Made by a program: the position numbers and the translations under genes. Source: Osmia lignaria lignaria (taxonomy: Eukaryota > Arthropoda > Insecta > Hymenoptera > Megachilidae). Taken from it: a stretch of 64,000 nucleotides of DNA. The stretch spans positions 2,356,001-2,420,000 of the forward strand of contig NC_135032.1 of the NCBI RefSeq assembly GCF_051020975.1. Reading direction: 5' to 3'. Below the pieces are notes generated by a model. That model did no database searches and was not told the origin of the DNA. It was given only the letters and a program-made list of their open reading frames with translations. Position 1 is the stretch's first letter. Each line of letters begins with the position of its first letter. This document shows positions 21,896-35,096 of this stretch, in pieces.

Positions 21896-22539
21896 ACATT
21901 TTGCCATAGCTCGCTTCGTTTCCGAGATATTTGCAGATTTATCTCAAGGGAAGGGGCCTGACGGACATATTTCGAGATATTTCTTCTTCTTGTTGTTCTT
22001 CTTCTGCACAGCTAAGCTGGAAGTGGCATTTGCGGCTCGCACTAGTGCAGAGTTATCTCAAAGAAAGGGGCCACGATGTTTCTGTATCTCTATTATGTTG
22101 GTGCGGCTTCGGATCTTTTAAATATCTCGATATATCTCGAAAACTACGCTTCTGATCAAAAAATATCATACAACGTAAATTGTGGGAAACATAATTCTCT
22201 ACAAAAAAGGTCTCTTAACATTTTGCCATAGCTCGCTTCGTTTCCGAGATATTTGCAGATTTATCTCAAGGGAAGGGGTCTGACGGACATATTTCGAGAT
22301 ATTTCTTCTTCTTGTTGTTCTTCTTCTGCACAGCTAAGCTGGAAGTGGCATTTGCAGCTCGCATTAGTGCAGAGTTATCTCACAGAAAGGGGCCACGGTG
22401 TTTCTGTATCTCTATTATGTTGGTGCGGCTTCGGAACTTTTAAATATCTTGATATATCTCGAGAACTACGCATCTGATCAAATAATATCATAGAGCATAA
22501 AAAGTAGGAAACTTAATTCTCCACAAATAAGGTCTCTTA
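21896..22539 (+). repeat. Chimeric units R/W and E/L (units 69-70)
   Basis: Unit 69 begins as class R (TTTGCGG, CACTAGTG) and ends as class W (GGATCTTT, CATACAACG, AAATTGTGGG). Unit 70 begins as class E (GGTCTGAC) and continues as class L (CATTAGTG, tail CTCCACAAATAAGG). Both switch class inside the monomer without any change in length. Unit 69 has a private CCACGATG and unit 70 a private TCTCACAG. This is direct evidence of in-register exchange or conversion. Confidence 0.85.
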
Positions 22540-22861
22540 ATATTTTGCCATAGCTCGCTTCGTTTCCGAGATATTTGCAGATTTATCTCAAGGGAAGGGG
22601 CCTGACGGACATATTTCGAGATATTTCTTCTTCTTGTTGGTCTTCTTCTGCACAGCTAAGCTGGAAGTGGCATTTGCAGCTCGCAATAGTGCAGAGTTAT
22701 CTCGAAGAAAGGGGCCACGGTGTTTCTGTATCTCTATTATGTTGGTGCGGCTTCGGATCTTTTAAATATCTCGATATATCTCGAAAACTACGCTTCTGAT
22801 CAAAAAATATCATACAACGTAAATTGTGGGAAACATAATTCTCTACAAAAAAGGTCTCTTA

Positions 22862-25115
22862 ACATTTTGCCATAGCTCGCTTCGCTTCCGAGATATTTGC
22901 AGATTTATCTCGAGGGAAGGGGCCTGACGGACATATTTCGAGATATTTCTTCTTCTTGTTGTTCTTCTTCTGCACAGCTAAGCTGGAAGTGGCATTTGCA
23001 GCTCGCAATAGTGCAGAGTTATCTCAAAGAAAGGGGCCAAGGTGTTTCTGTATCTCTATTATGTTGGTGCGGCTTCGGAACTTTTAAATATCTTGATATA
23101 TCTCGAGAACTACGCATCTGATCAAATAATATCATAGAACATAAAAAGTAGGAAACTTAATTCTCCACAAATAAGGTCTCTTAACATTTTGCCATAGCTC
23201 GCTTCGTTTCCGAGATATTTGCAGATTTATCTCAAGGGAAGGGGCCTGACGGACATATTTCGAGATATTTCTTCTTCTTGTTGGTCTTCTTCTGCACAGC
23301 TAAGCTGGAAGTGGCATTTGCAGCTCGCAATAGTGCAGAGTTATCTCGAAGAAAGGGGCCACGGTGTTTCTGTATCTCTATTATGTTGGTGCGGCTTCGG
23401 ATCTTTTAAATATCTCGATATATCTCGAAAACTACGCTTCTGATCAAAAAATATCATACAACGTAAATTGTGGGAAACATAATTCTCTACAAAAAAGGTC
23501 TCTTAACATTTTGCCATAGCTCGCATCGTTTCCGAGATATTTGCAGATTTATCTCAAGGGAAGGGGTCTGACGGACATATTTCGAGATATTTCTTCTTCT
23601 TGTTGTTCTTCTTCTGCACAGCTAAGCTGGAAGTGGCATTTGCAGCTCGCAATAGTGCAGAGTTATCTCAAAGAAAGGGGCCACGGTGTTTCTGTATCTC
23701 TATTATGTTGGTGCGGCTTCGGAACTTTTAAATATCTTGATATATCTCGAGAACTACGCATCCGATCAAAAAATATCATAGAACATAAAAAGTAGGAAAC
23801 TTAATTCTCTACAAAAAAGGTCTCTTAACATTTTGCCATAGCTCGCTTCGTTTCCGAGATATTTGCAGATTTATCTCAAGGGAAGGGGCCTGACGGACAT
23901 ATTTCGAGATATTTCTTCTTCTTGTTGTTCTTCTTCTGCACAGCTAAGCTGGAAGTGGCATTTGCGGCTCGCACTAGTGCAGAGTTATCTCAAAGAAAGG
24001 GGCCACGGTGTTTCTGTATCTCTATTATGTTGGTGCGGCTTCGGAACTTTTAAATATCTCGATATATCTCGAAAACTACGCTTCTGATCAAAAAATATCA
24101 TAGAACATAAATTGTAGGAAACATAATTCTCTACAAAAAAGGTCTCTTAACATTTTGCCATAGCTCGCTTCGTTTCCGAGATATTTGCAGATTTATCTCA
24201 AGGGAAGGGGCCTAACGGACATATTTCGTGATATTTCTTCTTCTTGTTGTTCTTCTTCTGCACAGCTAAGCTGGAAGTGGCATTTGCAGCTCGCATTAGT
24301 GCAGAGTTATCTCAAAGAAAGGGGCCACGGTGTTTCTGTATCTCTATTATGTTGGTGCGGCTTCGGAACTTTTAAATATCTTGATATATCTCGAGAACTA
24401 CGCATCTGATCAAATAATATCATAGAACATAAAAAGTAGGAAACTTAATTCTCCACAAATAAGGTCTCTTAACATTTTGCCATAGCTCGCTTCGTTTCCG
24501 AGATATTTGCAGATTTATCTCAAGGGAAGGGGCCTGACGGACATATTTCGAGATATTTCTTCTTCTTGTTGGTCTTCTTCTGCACAGCTAAGCTGGAAGT
24601 GGCATTTGCAGCTCGCAATAGTGCAGAGTTATCTCGAAGAAAGGGGCCACGGTGTTTCTGTATCTCTATTATGTTGGTGCGGCTTCGGATCTTTTAAATA
24701 TCTCGATATATCTCGAAAACTACGCTTCTGATCAAAAAATATGATACAACGTAAATTGTGGGAAACATAATTCTCTACAAAAAAGGTCTCTTAACATTTT
24801 GCCATAGCTCGCTTCGTTTCCGAGATATTTGCAGATTTATCTCAAGGGAAGGGGTCTGACGGACATATTTCGAGATATTTCTTCTTCTTGTTGTTCTTCT
24901 TCTGCACAGCTAAGCTGGAAGTGGCATTTGCAGCTCGCAATAGTGCAGAGTTATCTCAAAGAAAGGGGCCACGGTGTTTCTGTATCTCTATTATGTTGGT
25001 GCGGCTTCGGAACTTTTAAATATCTTGATATATCTCGAGAACTACGCATCCGATCAAAAAATATCATAGAACATAAAAAGTAGGAAACTTAATTCTCTAC
25101 AAAAAAGGTCTCTTA
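22862..25115 (+). repeat. Seven-unit block Q-W-E-R-L-W-E, copy 2 (units 72-78)
   Basis: Second copy of units 50-56. It has picked up CTCGCATCG in unit 74 and AATATGATAC in unit 77. Both changes were then carried into the next five units (79-83), which orders the events: the 22-unit displacement came first, the local five-unit duplication later. Confidence 0.85.
23506..25115 (+). repeat. Recent five-unit tandem duplication, copy 1 (units 74-78)
   Basis: Five units, 1610 bp, order E R L W E, directly followed by their copy. Two markers found nowhere else that I could see mark both copies at the same place: CTCGCATCG at the start of the first unit and AATATGATAC in the fourth. The last units differ in the A run at the end (AAAAAAGGTC here, AAAAAAAGTC in unit 83). 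Confidence 0.92.
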
Positions 25116-26725
25116 ACATTTTGCCATAGCTCGCATCGTTTCCGAGATATTTGCAGATTTATCTCAAGGGAAGGGGTCTGACGGACATATTTCGAGATAT
25201 TTCTTCTTCTTGTTGTTCTTCTTCTGCACAGCTAAGCTGGAAGTGGCATTTGCAGCTCGCAATAGTGCAGAGTTATCTCAAAGAAAGGGGCCACGGTGTT
25301 TCTGTATCTCTATTATGTTGGTGCGGCTTCGGAACTTTTAAATATCTTGATATATCTCGAGAACTACGCATCCGATCAAAAAATATCATAGAACATAAAA
25401 AGTAGGAAACTTAATTCTCTACAAAAAAGGTCTCTTAACATTTTGCCATAGCTCGCTTCGTTTCCGAGATATTTGCAGATTTATCTCAAGGGAAGGGGCC
25501 TGACGGACATATTTCGAGATATTTCTTCTTCTTGTTGTTCTTCTTCTGCACAGCTAAGCTGGAAGTGGCATTTGCGGCTCGCACTAGTGCAGAGTTATCT
25601 CAAAGAAAGGGGCCACGGTGTTTCTGTATCTCTATTATGTTGGTGCGGCTTCGGAACTTTTAAATATCTCGATATATCTCGAAAACTACGCTTCTGATCA
25701 AAAAATATCATAGAACATAAATTGTAGGAAACATAATTCTCTACAAAAAAGGTCTCTTAACATTTTGCCATAGCTCGCTTCGTTTCCGAGATATTTGCAG
25801 ATTTATCTCAAGGGAAGGGGCCTAACGGACATATTTCGTGATATTTCTTCTTCTTGTTGTTCTTCTTCTGCACAGCTAAGCTGGAAGTGGCATTTGCAGC
25901 TCGCATTAGTGCAGAGTTATCTCAAAGAAAGGGGCCACGGTGTTTCTGTATCTCTATTATGTTGGTGCGGCTTCGGAACTTTTAAATATCTTGATATATC
26001 TCGAGAACTACGCATCTGATCAAATAATATCATAGAACATAAAAAGTAGGAAACTTAATTCTCCACAAATAAGGTCTCTTAACATTTTGCCATAGCTCGC
26101 TTCGTTTCCGAGATATTTGCAGATTTATCTCAAGGGAAGGGGCCTGACGGACATATTTCGAGATATTTCTTCTTCTTGTTGGTCTTCTTCTGCACAGCTA
26201 AGCTGGAAGTGGCATTTGCAGCTCGCAATAGTGCAGAGTTATCTCGAAGAAAGGGGCCACGGTGTTTCTGTATCTCTATTATGTTGGTGCGGCTTCGGAT
26301 CTTTTAAATATCTCGATATATCTCGAAAACTACGCTTCTGATCAAAAAATATGATACAACGTAAATTGTGGGAAACATAATTCTCTACAAAAAAGGTCTC
26401 TTAACATTTTGCCATAGCTCGCTTCGTTTCCGAGATATTTGCAGATTTATCTCAAGGGAAGGGGTCTGACGGACATATTTCGAGATATTTCTTCTTCTTG
26501 TTGTTCTTCTTCTGCACAGCTAAGCTGGAAGTGGCATTTGCAGCTCGCAATAGTGCAGAGTTATCTCAAAGAAAGGGGCCACGGTGTTTCTGTATCTCTA
26601 TTATGTTGGTGCGGCTTCGGAACTTTTAAATATCTTGATATATCTCGAGAACTACGCATCCGATCAAAAAATATCATAGAACATAAAAAGTAGGAAACTT
26701 AATTCTCTACAAAAAAAGTCTCTTA
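25116..26725 (+). repeat. Recent five-unit tandem duplication, copy 2 (units 79-83)
   Basis: Adjacent copy of units 74-78 with the same two private markers. It creates the only E-E neighbours in region III (units 78 and 79). Its final tail matches unit 56, so this copy also lies in the 27-unit-spaced block; the crossover probably fell in the last unit. Confidence 0.92.
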
Positions 26726-28979
26726 ACATTTTGCCATAGCTCGCTTCGTTTCCGAGATATTTGCAGATTTATCTCGAGGGAAGGGGCCTGACGGACATAT
26801 TTCGAGATATTTCTTCTTCTTGTTGTTCTTCTTCTGCACAGCTAAGCTGGACGTGGCATTTACAGCTCGCAATAGTGCAGAGTTATCTCAAAGAAAGGGG
26901 CCACGGTGTTTCTGTATCTCTATTATGTTGGTGCGGCTTCGGAACTTTTAAATATCTTGATATATCTCGAGAACTACGCATCTGATCAAAAAATATCATG
27001 GAACATAAAAAGTAGGAAACTTAATTCTCTACAAAAAAGGTCTCTTAACATTTTGCCATAGCTCGCTTCGTTTCCGAGATATTTGCAGATTTATCTCAAG
27101 GGAAGGGGCCTGACGGACATATTTCGAGATATTTCTTCTTCTTGTTGTTCTTCTTCTGCACAGCTAAGCTGGAAGTGGCATTTGCGGCTCGCACTAGTGC
27201 AGAGTTATCTCAAAGAAAGGGGCCACGGTGTTTCTGTATCTCTATTATGTTGGTGCGGCTTCGGAACTTTTAAATATCTCGATATATCTCGAAAACTACG
27301 CTTCTGATCAAAAAATATCATAGAACATAAATTGTAGGAAACATAATTCTCTACAAAAAAGGTCTCTTAACATTTTGCCATAGCTCGCTTCGTTTCCGAG
27401 ATATTTGCAGATTTATCTCAAGGGAAGGGGCCTAACGGACATATTTCGTGATATTTCTTCTTCTTGTTGTTCTTCTTCTGCACAGCTAAGCTGGAAGTGG
27501 CATTTGCAGCTCGCATTAGTGCAGAGTTATCTCAAAGAAAGGGGCCACGGTGTTTCTGTATCTCTATTATGTTGGTGCTGCTTCTTAACTTTTAAATATC
27601 TTGATATATCTCGAGAACTACGCATCTGATCAAAAAATATCATAGAACATAGAAAGTAGGAAACTCAATCCTCTACAAAAAAGGTCTCTTAACATTTTGC
27701 AATAGCTCGCTTCGTTTCCGAGATATTTGCAGATTTATCTCAAGGAAAGGGGCCTGACGGACATATTTCGAGATATTTCTTCTTCTTGTTGTTCTTCTTC
27801 TGCACAGCTAAGCTGGAAGTGGCATTTGCAGCTCGCAATAGTGCAGAGTTATCTCAAAGAAAGGGGCCACGGTGTTTCTGTATCTCTATTATGTTGGTGC
27901 GGCTTCGGAACTTTTAAATATCTTTATATATCTCGAGAACTACGCATCTGATCAAAAAATATCATAGAACATAACAAGTAGGAAACTTAATTCTCTACAA
28001 AAAAGGTCTCTTAACATTTTGCCATAGCTCGCTTCGTTTCCAAGATACTTGCAGATTTATCTCAAGGGAAGGGGCCTGACGGACATATTTCGAGATATTT
28101 CTTCTTCTTGTTGTTCTTCATCTGCACAGCTAAACTGGAAGTGGCATTTCCAGCTCGCAGTAGTGCCGAGTTATTTCAAAGAAAGGGGCCACGGTGTTTC
28201 TGTATCTCTATTATGTTGGTGCGGCTTCGGAACTTTTAAATATCTTGATATATCTCGAGAACTACGCATCTGATCAAAAAATATCATAGAACATAAAAAG
28301 TAGAAAACTTAATTCTCTACAAAAAAGGTCTCTCAACATTTTGCCATAGCTCGCTTCGTTTCCGAGATATATGCAGATTTATCTCAAGGGAAGGGGCCTG
28401 ACGGACATATTTCGAGATATTTCTTCTTCTTGTTGTTCTTCTTCTGCACAGCTAAGCTGGAAGTGGCATTTGCAGCTCGCAATAGTGCAGAGTTATCTCA
28501 AAGAAAGGGGCCACGGTGTTTCTGTATCTCTATTATGTTGGTGCGGCTTCGGAACTTTTAAATATCTTGATATATCTCGAGAACTACGCATCTGATCAAA
28601 TAATATCATAGAACATAAAAAGTAGGAAACTTAATTCTCCACAAATAAGGTCTCTTAACATTTTGCCATAGCTCGCTTCGTTTCCGAGATATTTGCAGAT
28701 TTATCTCAAGGGAAGGGGCCTGACGGACATATTTCGAGATATTTCTTCTTCTTGTTGGTCTTCTTCTGCACAGCTAAGCTGGAAGTGGCATTTGCAGCTC
28801 GCAATAGTGCAGAGTTATCTCGAAGAAAGGGGCCACGGTGTTTCTGTATCTCTATTATGTTGGTGCGGCTTCGGATCTTTTAAATATCTCGATATATCTC
28901 GAAAACTACGCTTCTGATCAAAAAATATCATAGAACGTAAATTGTGGGAAACATAATTCTCTACAAAAAATGTCTCTTA

Positions 28980-31876
28980 ACATTTTGCCATAGCTCGCTT
29001 CGTTTCCGAGATATTTGCAGATTTATCTCAAGGGAAGGGGTCTGACGGACATATTTCGAGATATTTCTTCTTCTTGTTGTTCTTCTTCTGCACAGCTAAA
29101 CTGGAAGTGGCATTTCCAGCTCGCAGTAGTGCCGGGTTATCTCAAAGAAAGGGGCCACGGTGTTTCTGTATCTCTATTATGTTGGTGCGGCTTCGGAACT
29201 TTTAAATATCTTGATATATCTCGAGAACTACGCATCTGATCAAAAAATATCATAGAACATAGAAAGTAGGAAACTCAATCCTCTACAAAAAAGGTCTCTT
29301 AACATTTTGCAATAGCTCGCTTCGTTTCCGAGATATTTGCAGATTTATCTCAAGGGAAGGGGCCTGACGGACATATTTCGAGATATTTCTTCTTCTTGTT
29401 GTTCTTCTTCTGCACAGCTAAGCTGGAAGTGGCATTTGCAGCTCGCAATTGTGCAGAGTTATCTCAAAGAGAGGGGCCACGGTGTTTCTGTATCTCTATT
29501 ATGTTGGTGCGGCTTCGGAACTTTTAAATATCTTGATATATCTCGAGAACTACGCGTCTGATCAAAAAATATCATAGAACATAAAAAGTAGGAAACATAA
29601 TTCCATACAAAAAAGGTCTCTTAACATTTTGCCATAGCTCGCTTCGTTTCCGAGATATTTGCAGATTTATCTCAAGGGAAGGGGCCTGACGGACATATTT
29701 CGAGATATTTCTTCTTCTTGTTGTTCTTCTTCTGCACAGCTAAGCTGGAAGTGGCATTTGCAGCTCGCAATAGTGCAGAGTTATCTCAAAGAGAGGGGCC
29801 ACGGTGTTTCTGTATCTCTATTATGTTGGTGCGGCTTCGGAACTTTTAAATATCTTGATATATCTCGAGAACTACGCATCTGATCAAATAATATCATAGA
29901 ACATAAAAAGTAGGAAACTTAATTCTCCACAAATAAGGTCTCTTAACATTTTGCCATAGCTCGCTTCGTTTCCGAGATATTTGCAGATTTATCTCAAGGG
30001 AAGGGGCCTGACGGACATATTTCGAGATATTTCTTCTTCTTGTTGGTCTTCTTCTGCACAGCTAAGCTGGAAGTGGCATTTGCAGCTCGCAATAGTGCAG
30101 AGTTATCTCGAAGAAAGGGGCCACGGTGTTTCTGTATCTCTATTATGTTGGTGCGGCTTCGGATCTTTTAAATATCTCGATATATCTCGAAAACTACGCT
30201 TCTGATCAAAAAATATCATAGAACGTAAATTGTGGGAAACATAATTCTCTACAAAAAATGTCTCTTAACATTTTGCCATAGCTCGCTTCGTTTCCGAGAT
30301 ATTTGCAGATTTATCTCAAGGGAAGGGGTCTGACGGACATATTTCGAGATATTTCTTCTTCTTGTTGTTCTTCTTCTGCACAGCTAAACTGGAAGTGGCA
30401 TTTCCAGCTCGCAGTAGTGCCGAGTTATCTCAAAGAAAGGGGCCACGGTGTTTCTGTACCTCTATTATGTTGGTGCAGCTTCGGAGCTTTTAAATATCTT
30501 GATATATCTCGAGAACTGCGCATCTGATCAAAAAATATCATAGAACATAAAAAGTAGGAAACTTAATTCTCTACAAAAAAGGTCTCTTAACGTTTTGCAA
30601 TAGCTCGCTTCGTTTCCGAGATATTTGCAGATTTATCTCAAGGGAAGGGTCCTGATGGACATATTTCGAGATATTTCTTCTTCTTGTTGTTCTTCTTCTG
30701 CACAGCTAAACTGGAAGTGGCAGTTCCAGCTCGCAATCGTGCAGAGTTATCTCAAAGAAAGGGGCCACGGTGTTTCTGTATCTCTATTATGTTGGTGCGG
30801 CTTCGGAACTTTTAAATATCTTTATATATCTCGAGAACTACGCATCCGATCAAAAAATATCATAGAACATAAAAAGTAGGAAACTTAATTCTCTACAAAA
30901 AAGGTCTCTCAACATTTTGCCATAGCTCGCTTCGTTTCCGAGATATTTGCAGATTTATCTCGAGGGATGGGGCCTGACGGACATATTTCGAGATATTTCT
31001 TCTTCTTGTTGTTCTTCTTCTGCCAGCTAAGCTGGAAGCGGCATTTGCGGCTCGCACTAGTGCAGAGTTATCTCAAAGAAAGGGGCCACGGTGTTTCTGT
31101 ATCTCTATTATGTTGGTGCAGCTTCGGATCTTTTAAATATCTCGATATATCTCGAAAACTACGCTTCTGATCAAAAAATATCATAGAACATAAATTGTAG
31201 GAAACATAATGCTCTACAAAAAAGGTCTCTTAACATTTTGCCATAGCTCGTTTCGTTTCCGAGATATTTGCAGATATATCTCAAGGGAAGGGGCCTGACG
31301 GACATATTTCGAGATATTTCCTCTTCCTGTTGTTCTTCTTCTGCACAGCTAAACTGGAAGTGGCATTTCCAGCTCGCAATAGCGCAGAGTTATCTCAAAG
31401 AAAGGGGCCACGGTGTTTCTGTATCTCTATTATGTTGGTGCGGCTTCGGAACTTTTAAATATCTTCATATATCTCGAGAACTACGCATCTGATCAAAAAA
31501 TATCATAGAACATAAAAAGTAGGAAACTTAATTCTCTACAAATAAGGTCTCTCAACATTTTGCCATAGCTCGCTTCGTTTCCGAGATATTTGCAGATTTA
31601 TCTCAAGGGAAGGGGCCTGACGGACATATTTCGAGATATTTCTTCTTCTTGTTGTTCTTCTTCTGCACAGCTAAGCTGGAAGTGGCATTTGCAGCTCGCA
31701 ATAGTGCAGAGTTATCTCAAAGAAAGGGGCCACGGTGTTTCTGTATCTCTATTATGTTGGTGCGGCTTCGGAACTTTTAAATATCTTGATATATCTCGAG
31801 AACTACGCATCTGATCAAAAAATATCATAGAACATAAAAAGTAGGAAACTTAATTCTCTACAAAAAAGGTCTCTTA
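28980..31876 (+). repeat. Nine-unit block, copy 1 (units 91-99)
   Basis: Matches units 115-123 (36707-39603) at 7727 bp, which is 24 units minus one base. The frames differ in unit 91 (GTGCCGGGTT here, GTGCCGAGTT there) and unit 98 (TCTTCATAT here, TCTTGATAT there). The match continues into parts of the flanking units: the W half of unit 90 against unit 114, and the CCAAGATAC start of unit 100 against unit 124. Confidence 0.88.
30912..31232 (+). repeat. 321-bp monomer (unit 97)
   Basis: Class R-like unit with a deleted base at CTGCCAGC (usual CTGCACAGC) and with CTCGAGGGATGG near its start. The deletion brings the second + frame, opened by the ATG in GGGATGGGG, into the usual frame and gives a 67-codon reading. 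It is copied intact at unit 121. Confidence 0.9.
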
Positions 31877-32198
31877 ACATTTTGCCATAGCTCGCTTCGT
31901 TTCCAAGATACTTGCAGATTTATCTCAAGGGAAGGGGCCTGACGGACATATTTCGAGATATTTCTTCTTCTTGTTGTTCTTCTTCTGCACAGCTAAGCTG
32001 GAAGTGGCATTTGCAGCTCGCAATAGTGTAGAGTTATCTCAAAGAGAGGGGCCACGGTGTTTCTGTATCTCTATTATGTTGGTGCGGCTTCGGAACTTTT
32101 AAATATCTTGATATATCTCGAGAAGTACGCATCTGATCAAATAATATCATAGAACATAAAAAGTAGGAAACTTAATTCTCCACAAATAAGGTCTCTTA

Positions 32199-33164
32199 AC
32201 ATTTTGCCATAGCTCGCTTCGTTTCCGAGATATTTGCAGATTTATCTCAAGGGAAGGGGCCTGACGGACATATTTCGAGATATTTCTTCTTCTTGTTGGT
32301 CTTCTTCTGCACAGCTAAGCTGGAAGTGGCATTTGCAGCTCGCAATAGTGCAGAGTTATCTCGAAGAAAGGGGCCACGGTGTTTCTGTATCTCTATTATG
32401 TTGGTGCGGCTTCGGATCTTTTAAATATCTCGATATATCTCGAAAACTACGCTTCTGATCAAAAAATATCATAGAACGTAAATTGTGGGAAACATAATTC
32501 TCTACAAAAAATGTCTCTTAACATTTTGCCATAGCTCGCTTCGTTTCCGAGATATTTGCAGATTTATCTCAAGGGAAGGGGTCTGACGGACATATTTCGA
32601 GATATTTCTTCTTCTTGTTGTTCTTCTTCTGCACAGCTAAACTGGAAGTGGCATTTCCAGCTCGCAGTAGTGCCGAGTTATCTCAAAGAAAGGGGCCACG
32701 GTGTTTCTGTACCTCTATTATGTTGGTGCAGCTTCGGAGCTTTTAAATATCTTGATATATCTCGAGAACTGCGCATCTGATCAAAAAATATCATAGAACA
32801 TAAAAAGTAGGAAACTTAATTCTCTACAAAAAAGGTCTCTTAACGTTTTGCAATAGCTCGCTTCGTTTCCGAGATATTTGCAGATTTATCTCAAGGGAAG
32901 GGTCCTGATGGACATATTTCGAGATATTTCTTCTTCTTGTTGTTCTTCTTCTGCACAGCTAAACTGGAAGTGGCAGTTCCAGCTCGCAATCGTGCAGAGT
33001 TATCTCAAAGAAAGGGGCCACGGTGTTTCTGTATCTCTATTATGTTGGTGCGGCTTCGGAACTTTTAAATATCTTTATATATCTCGAGAACTACGCATCC
33101 GATCAAAAAATATCATAGAACATAAAAAGTAGGAAACTTAATTCTCTACAAATAAGGTCTCTCA
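32199..33164 (+). repeat. Third copy of the W / GTACC / TCCTGATGG trio (units 101-103)
   Basis: Corresponds to units 94-96 and 118-120. Unit 103 has the front of unit 96 (TCCTGATGG, ATCCGATC) but the tail of unit 98 (CTCTACAAATAAGGTC). It is followed by unit 104, which matches unit 99. Units 97 and 98 are thus skipped, as if 643 bp had been removed by one in-register crossover in the tail. Confidence 0.85.
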
Positions 33165-33486
33165 ACATTTTGCCATAGCTCGCTTCGTTTCCGAGATATT
33201 TGCAGATTTATCTCAAGGGAAGGGGCCTGACGGACATATTTCGAGATATTTCTTCTTCTTGTTGTTCTTCTTCTGCACAGCTAAGCTGGAAGTGGCATTT
33301 GCAGCTCGCAATAGTGCAGAGTTATCTCAAAGAAAGGGGCCACGGTGTTTCTGTATCTCTATTATGTTGGTGCGGCTTCGGAACTTTTAAATATCTTGAT
33401 ATATCTCGAGAACTACGCATCTGATCAAAAAATATCATAGAACATAAAAAGTAGGAAACTTAATTCTCTACAAAAAAGGTCTCTTA

Positions 33487-33808
33487 ACATTTTGCCATAG
33501 CTCGCTTCGTTTCCAAGATACTTGCAGATTTATCTCAAGGGAAGGGGCCTGACGGACATATTTCGAGATATTTCTTCTTCTTGTTGGTCTTCTTCTGCAC
33601 AGCTAAGCTGGAAGTGGCATTTGCAGCTCGCAATAGTGCAGAGTTATCTCGAAGAAAGGGGCCACGGTGTTTCTGTATCTCTATTATGTTGGTGCGGCTT
33701 CGGATCTTTTAAATATCTCGATATATCTCGAAAACTACGCTTCTGATCAAAAAATATCATAGAACGTAAATTGTGGGAAACATAATTCTCTACAAAAAAT
33801 GTCTCTTA
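33487..33808 (+). repeat. Chimeric unit V-front / W-back (unit 105)
   Basis: Starts CCAAGATACTTGCAG as in class V, then carries the W markers TTGGTCTTC, TCTCGAAG and GGATC. The same combination recurs in unit 114 (36385-36706), which adds a private CAAGTGAAGG stop. The two units therefore probably descend from one recombinant rather than from two exchanges. Confidence 0.8.
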
Positions 33809-35096
33809 ACATTTTGCCATAGCTCGCTTCGTTTCCGAGATATTTGCAGATTTATCTCAAGGGAAGGGGTCTGACGGACATATTTCGAGATATTTCTTCT
33901 TCTTGTTGTTCTTCTTCTGCACAGCTAAACTGGAAGTGGCATTTCCAGCTCGCAATAGTGCAGAGTTATCTGAAAGAAAGGGGCCACGGTGTTTCTGTAT
34001 CTCTATTATGTTGGTGCGGCTTCGGAACTTTTAAATATCTTGATATATCTCGAAAACTACGCTTCTGATCAAAAAGTATCATAGAACATAAATTGTAGGA
34101 AACATAATTCTCTACAAAAAAGGTCTCTTAACATTTTGCCATAGCTCGCTTCGCTTCCGAGATATATGCAGATTTATCTCAAGGGAAGGGGCCTGACGGA
34201 CATATTTCGAGATATTTCTTCTTCTTGTTGTTCTTCTTCTGCACAGCTAAGCTGGAAGTGGCATTTGCAGCTCGCAATAGTGCAGAGTTATCTCAAAGAA
34301 AGGGGCCACGGTGTTTCTGTATCTCTATTATGTTGGTGCGGCTTCGGAACTTTTAAATATCTTGATATATCTCGAGAACTACGCATCTGATCAAATAATA
34401 TCATAGACCATAAAAAGTAGGAAACTTAATTCTCCACAAATAAGGTCTCTTAACATTTTGCCATAGCTCGCTTCGTTTCCGAGATATTTGCAGATTTATC
34501 TCAAGGGAAGGGGCCTGACGGACATATTTCGAGATATTTCTTCTTCTTGTTGTTCTTCTTCTGCACAGCTAAGCTGGAAGTGGCATTTGCAGCTCGCAAT
34601 AGTGCAGAGTTATCTCAAAGAAAGGGGCCACGGTGTTTCTGTATCTCTATTATGTTGGTGCGGCTTCGGAACTTTTAAATATCTTGATATATCTCGAGAA
34701 CTACGCATCTGATCAAAAAATATCATAGAACATAAAAAGTAGGAAACTTAATTCTCTACAAAAAAGGTCTCTTAACATTTTGCCATAGCTCGCTTCGTTT
34801 CCAAGATACTTGCAGATTTATCTCAAGGGAAGGGGCCTGACGGACATATTTCGAGATATTTCTTCTTCTTGTTGTTCTTCTTCTGCACAGCTAAACTGGA
34901 AGTGGCATTTCCAGCTCGCAGTGGTGCCGAGTTATCTCAAAGAAAGGGGCCACGGTGTTTCTGTATCTCTATTATGTTGGTGCGGCTTCGGAACTTTTAA
35001 ATATCTTGATATATCTCGAGAACTACGCATCTGATCAAAAAATATCATAGAACATAAAAAGTAGAAAACTTAATTCTCTACAGAAAAGGTCTCTCA

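Larger units (their letters stand above)
12880..28013 (+). repeat. Region III, units 41-87: E/R/L/W/G higher-order repeats
   Basis: Order of classes from unit 41: E R L W E G R A W Q W E R L W E G R F K L W E G R A W E R* L* W Q W E R L W E E R L W E G R F K (asterisks mark chimeric units 69 and 70). E-R-L-W recurs at units 41, 52, 74 and 79, with a chimeric version at 68. Long strings repeat at offsets of 18, 22 and 27 units. The region is a mosaic of overlapping higher-order repeats, not a single fixed period. Confidence 0.88.
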
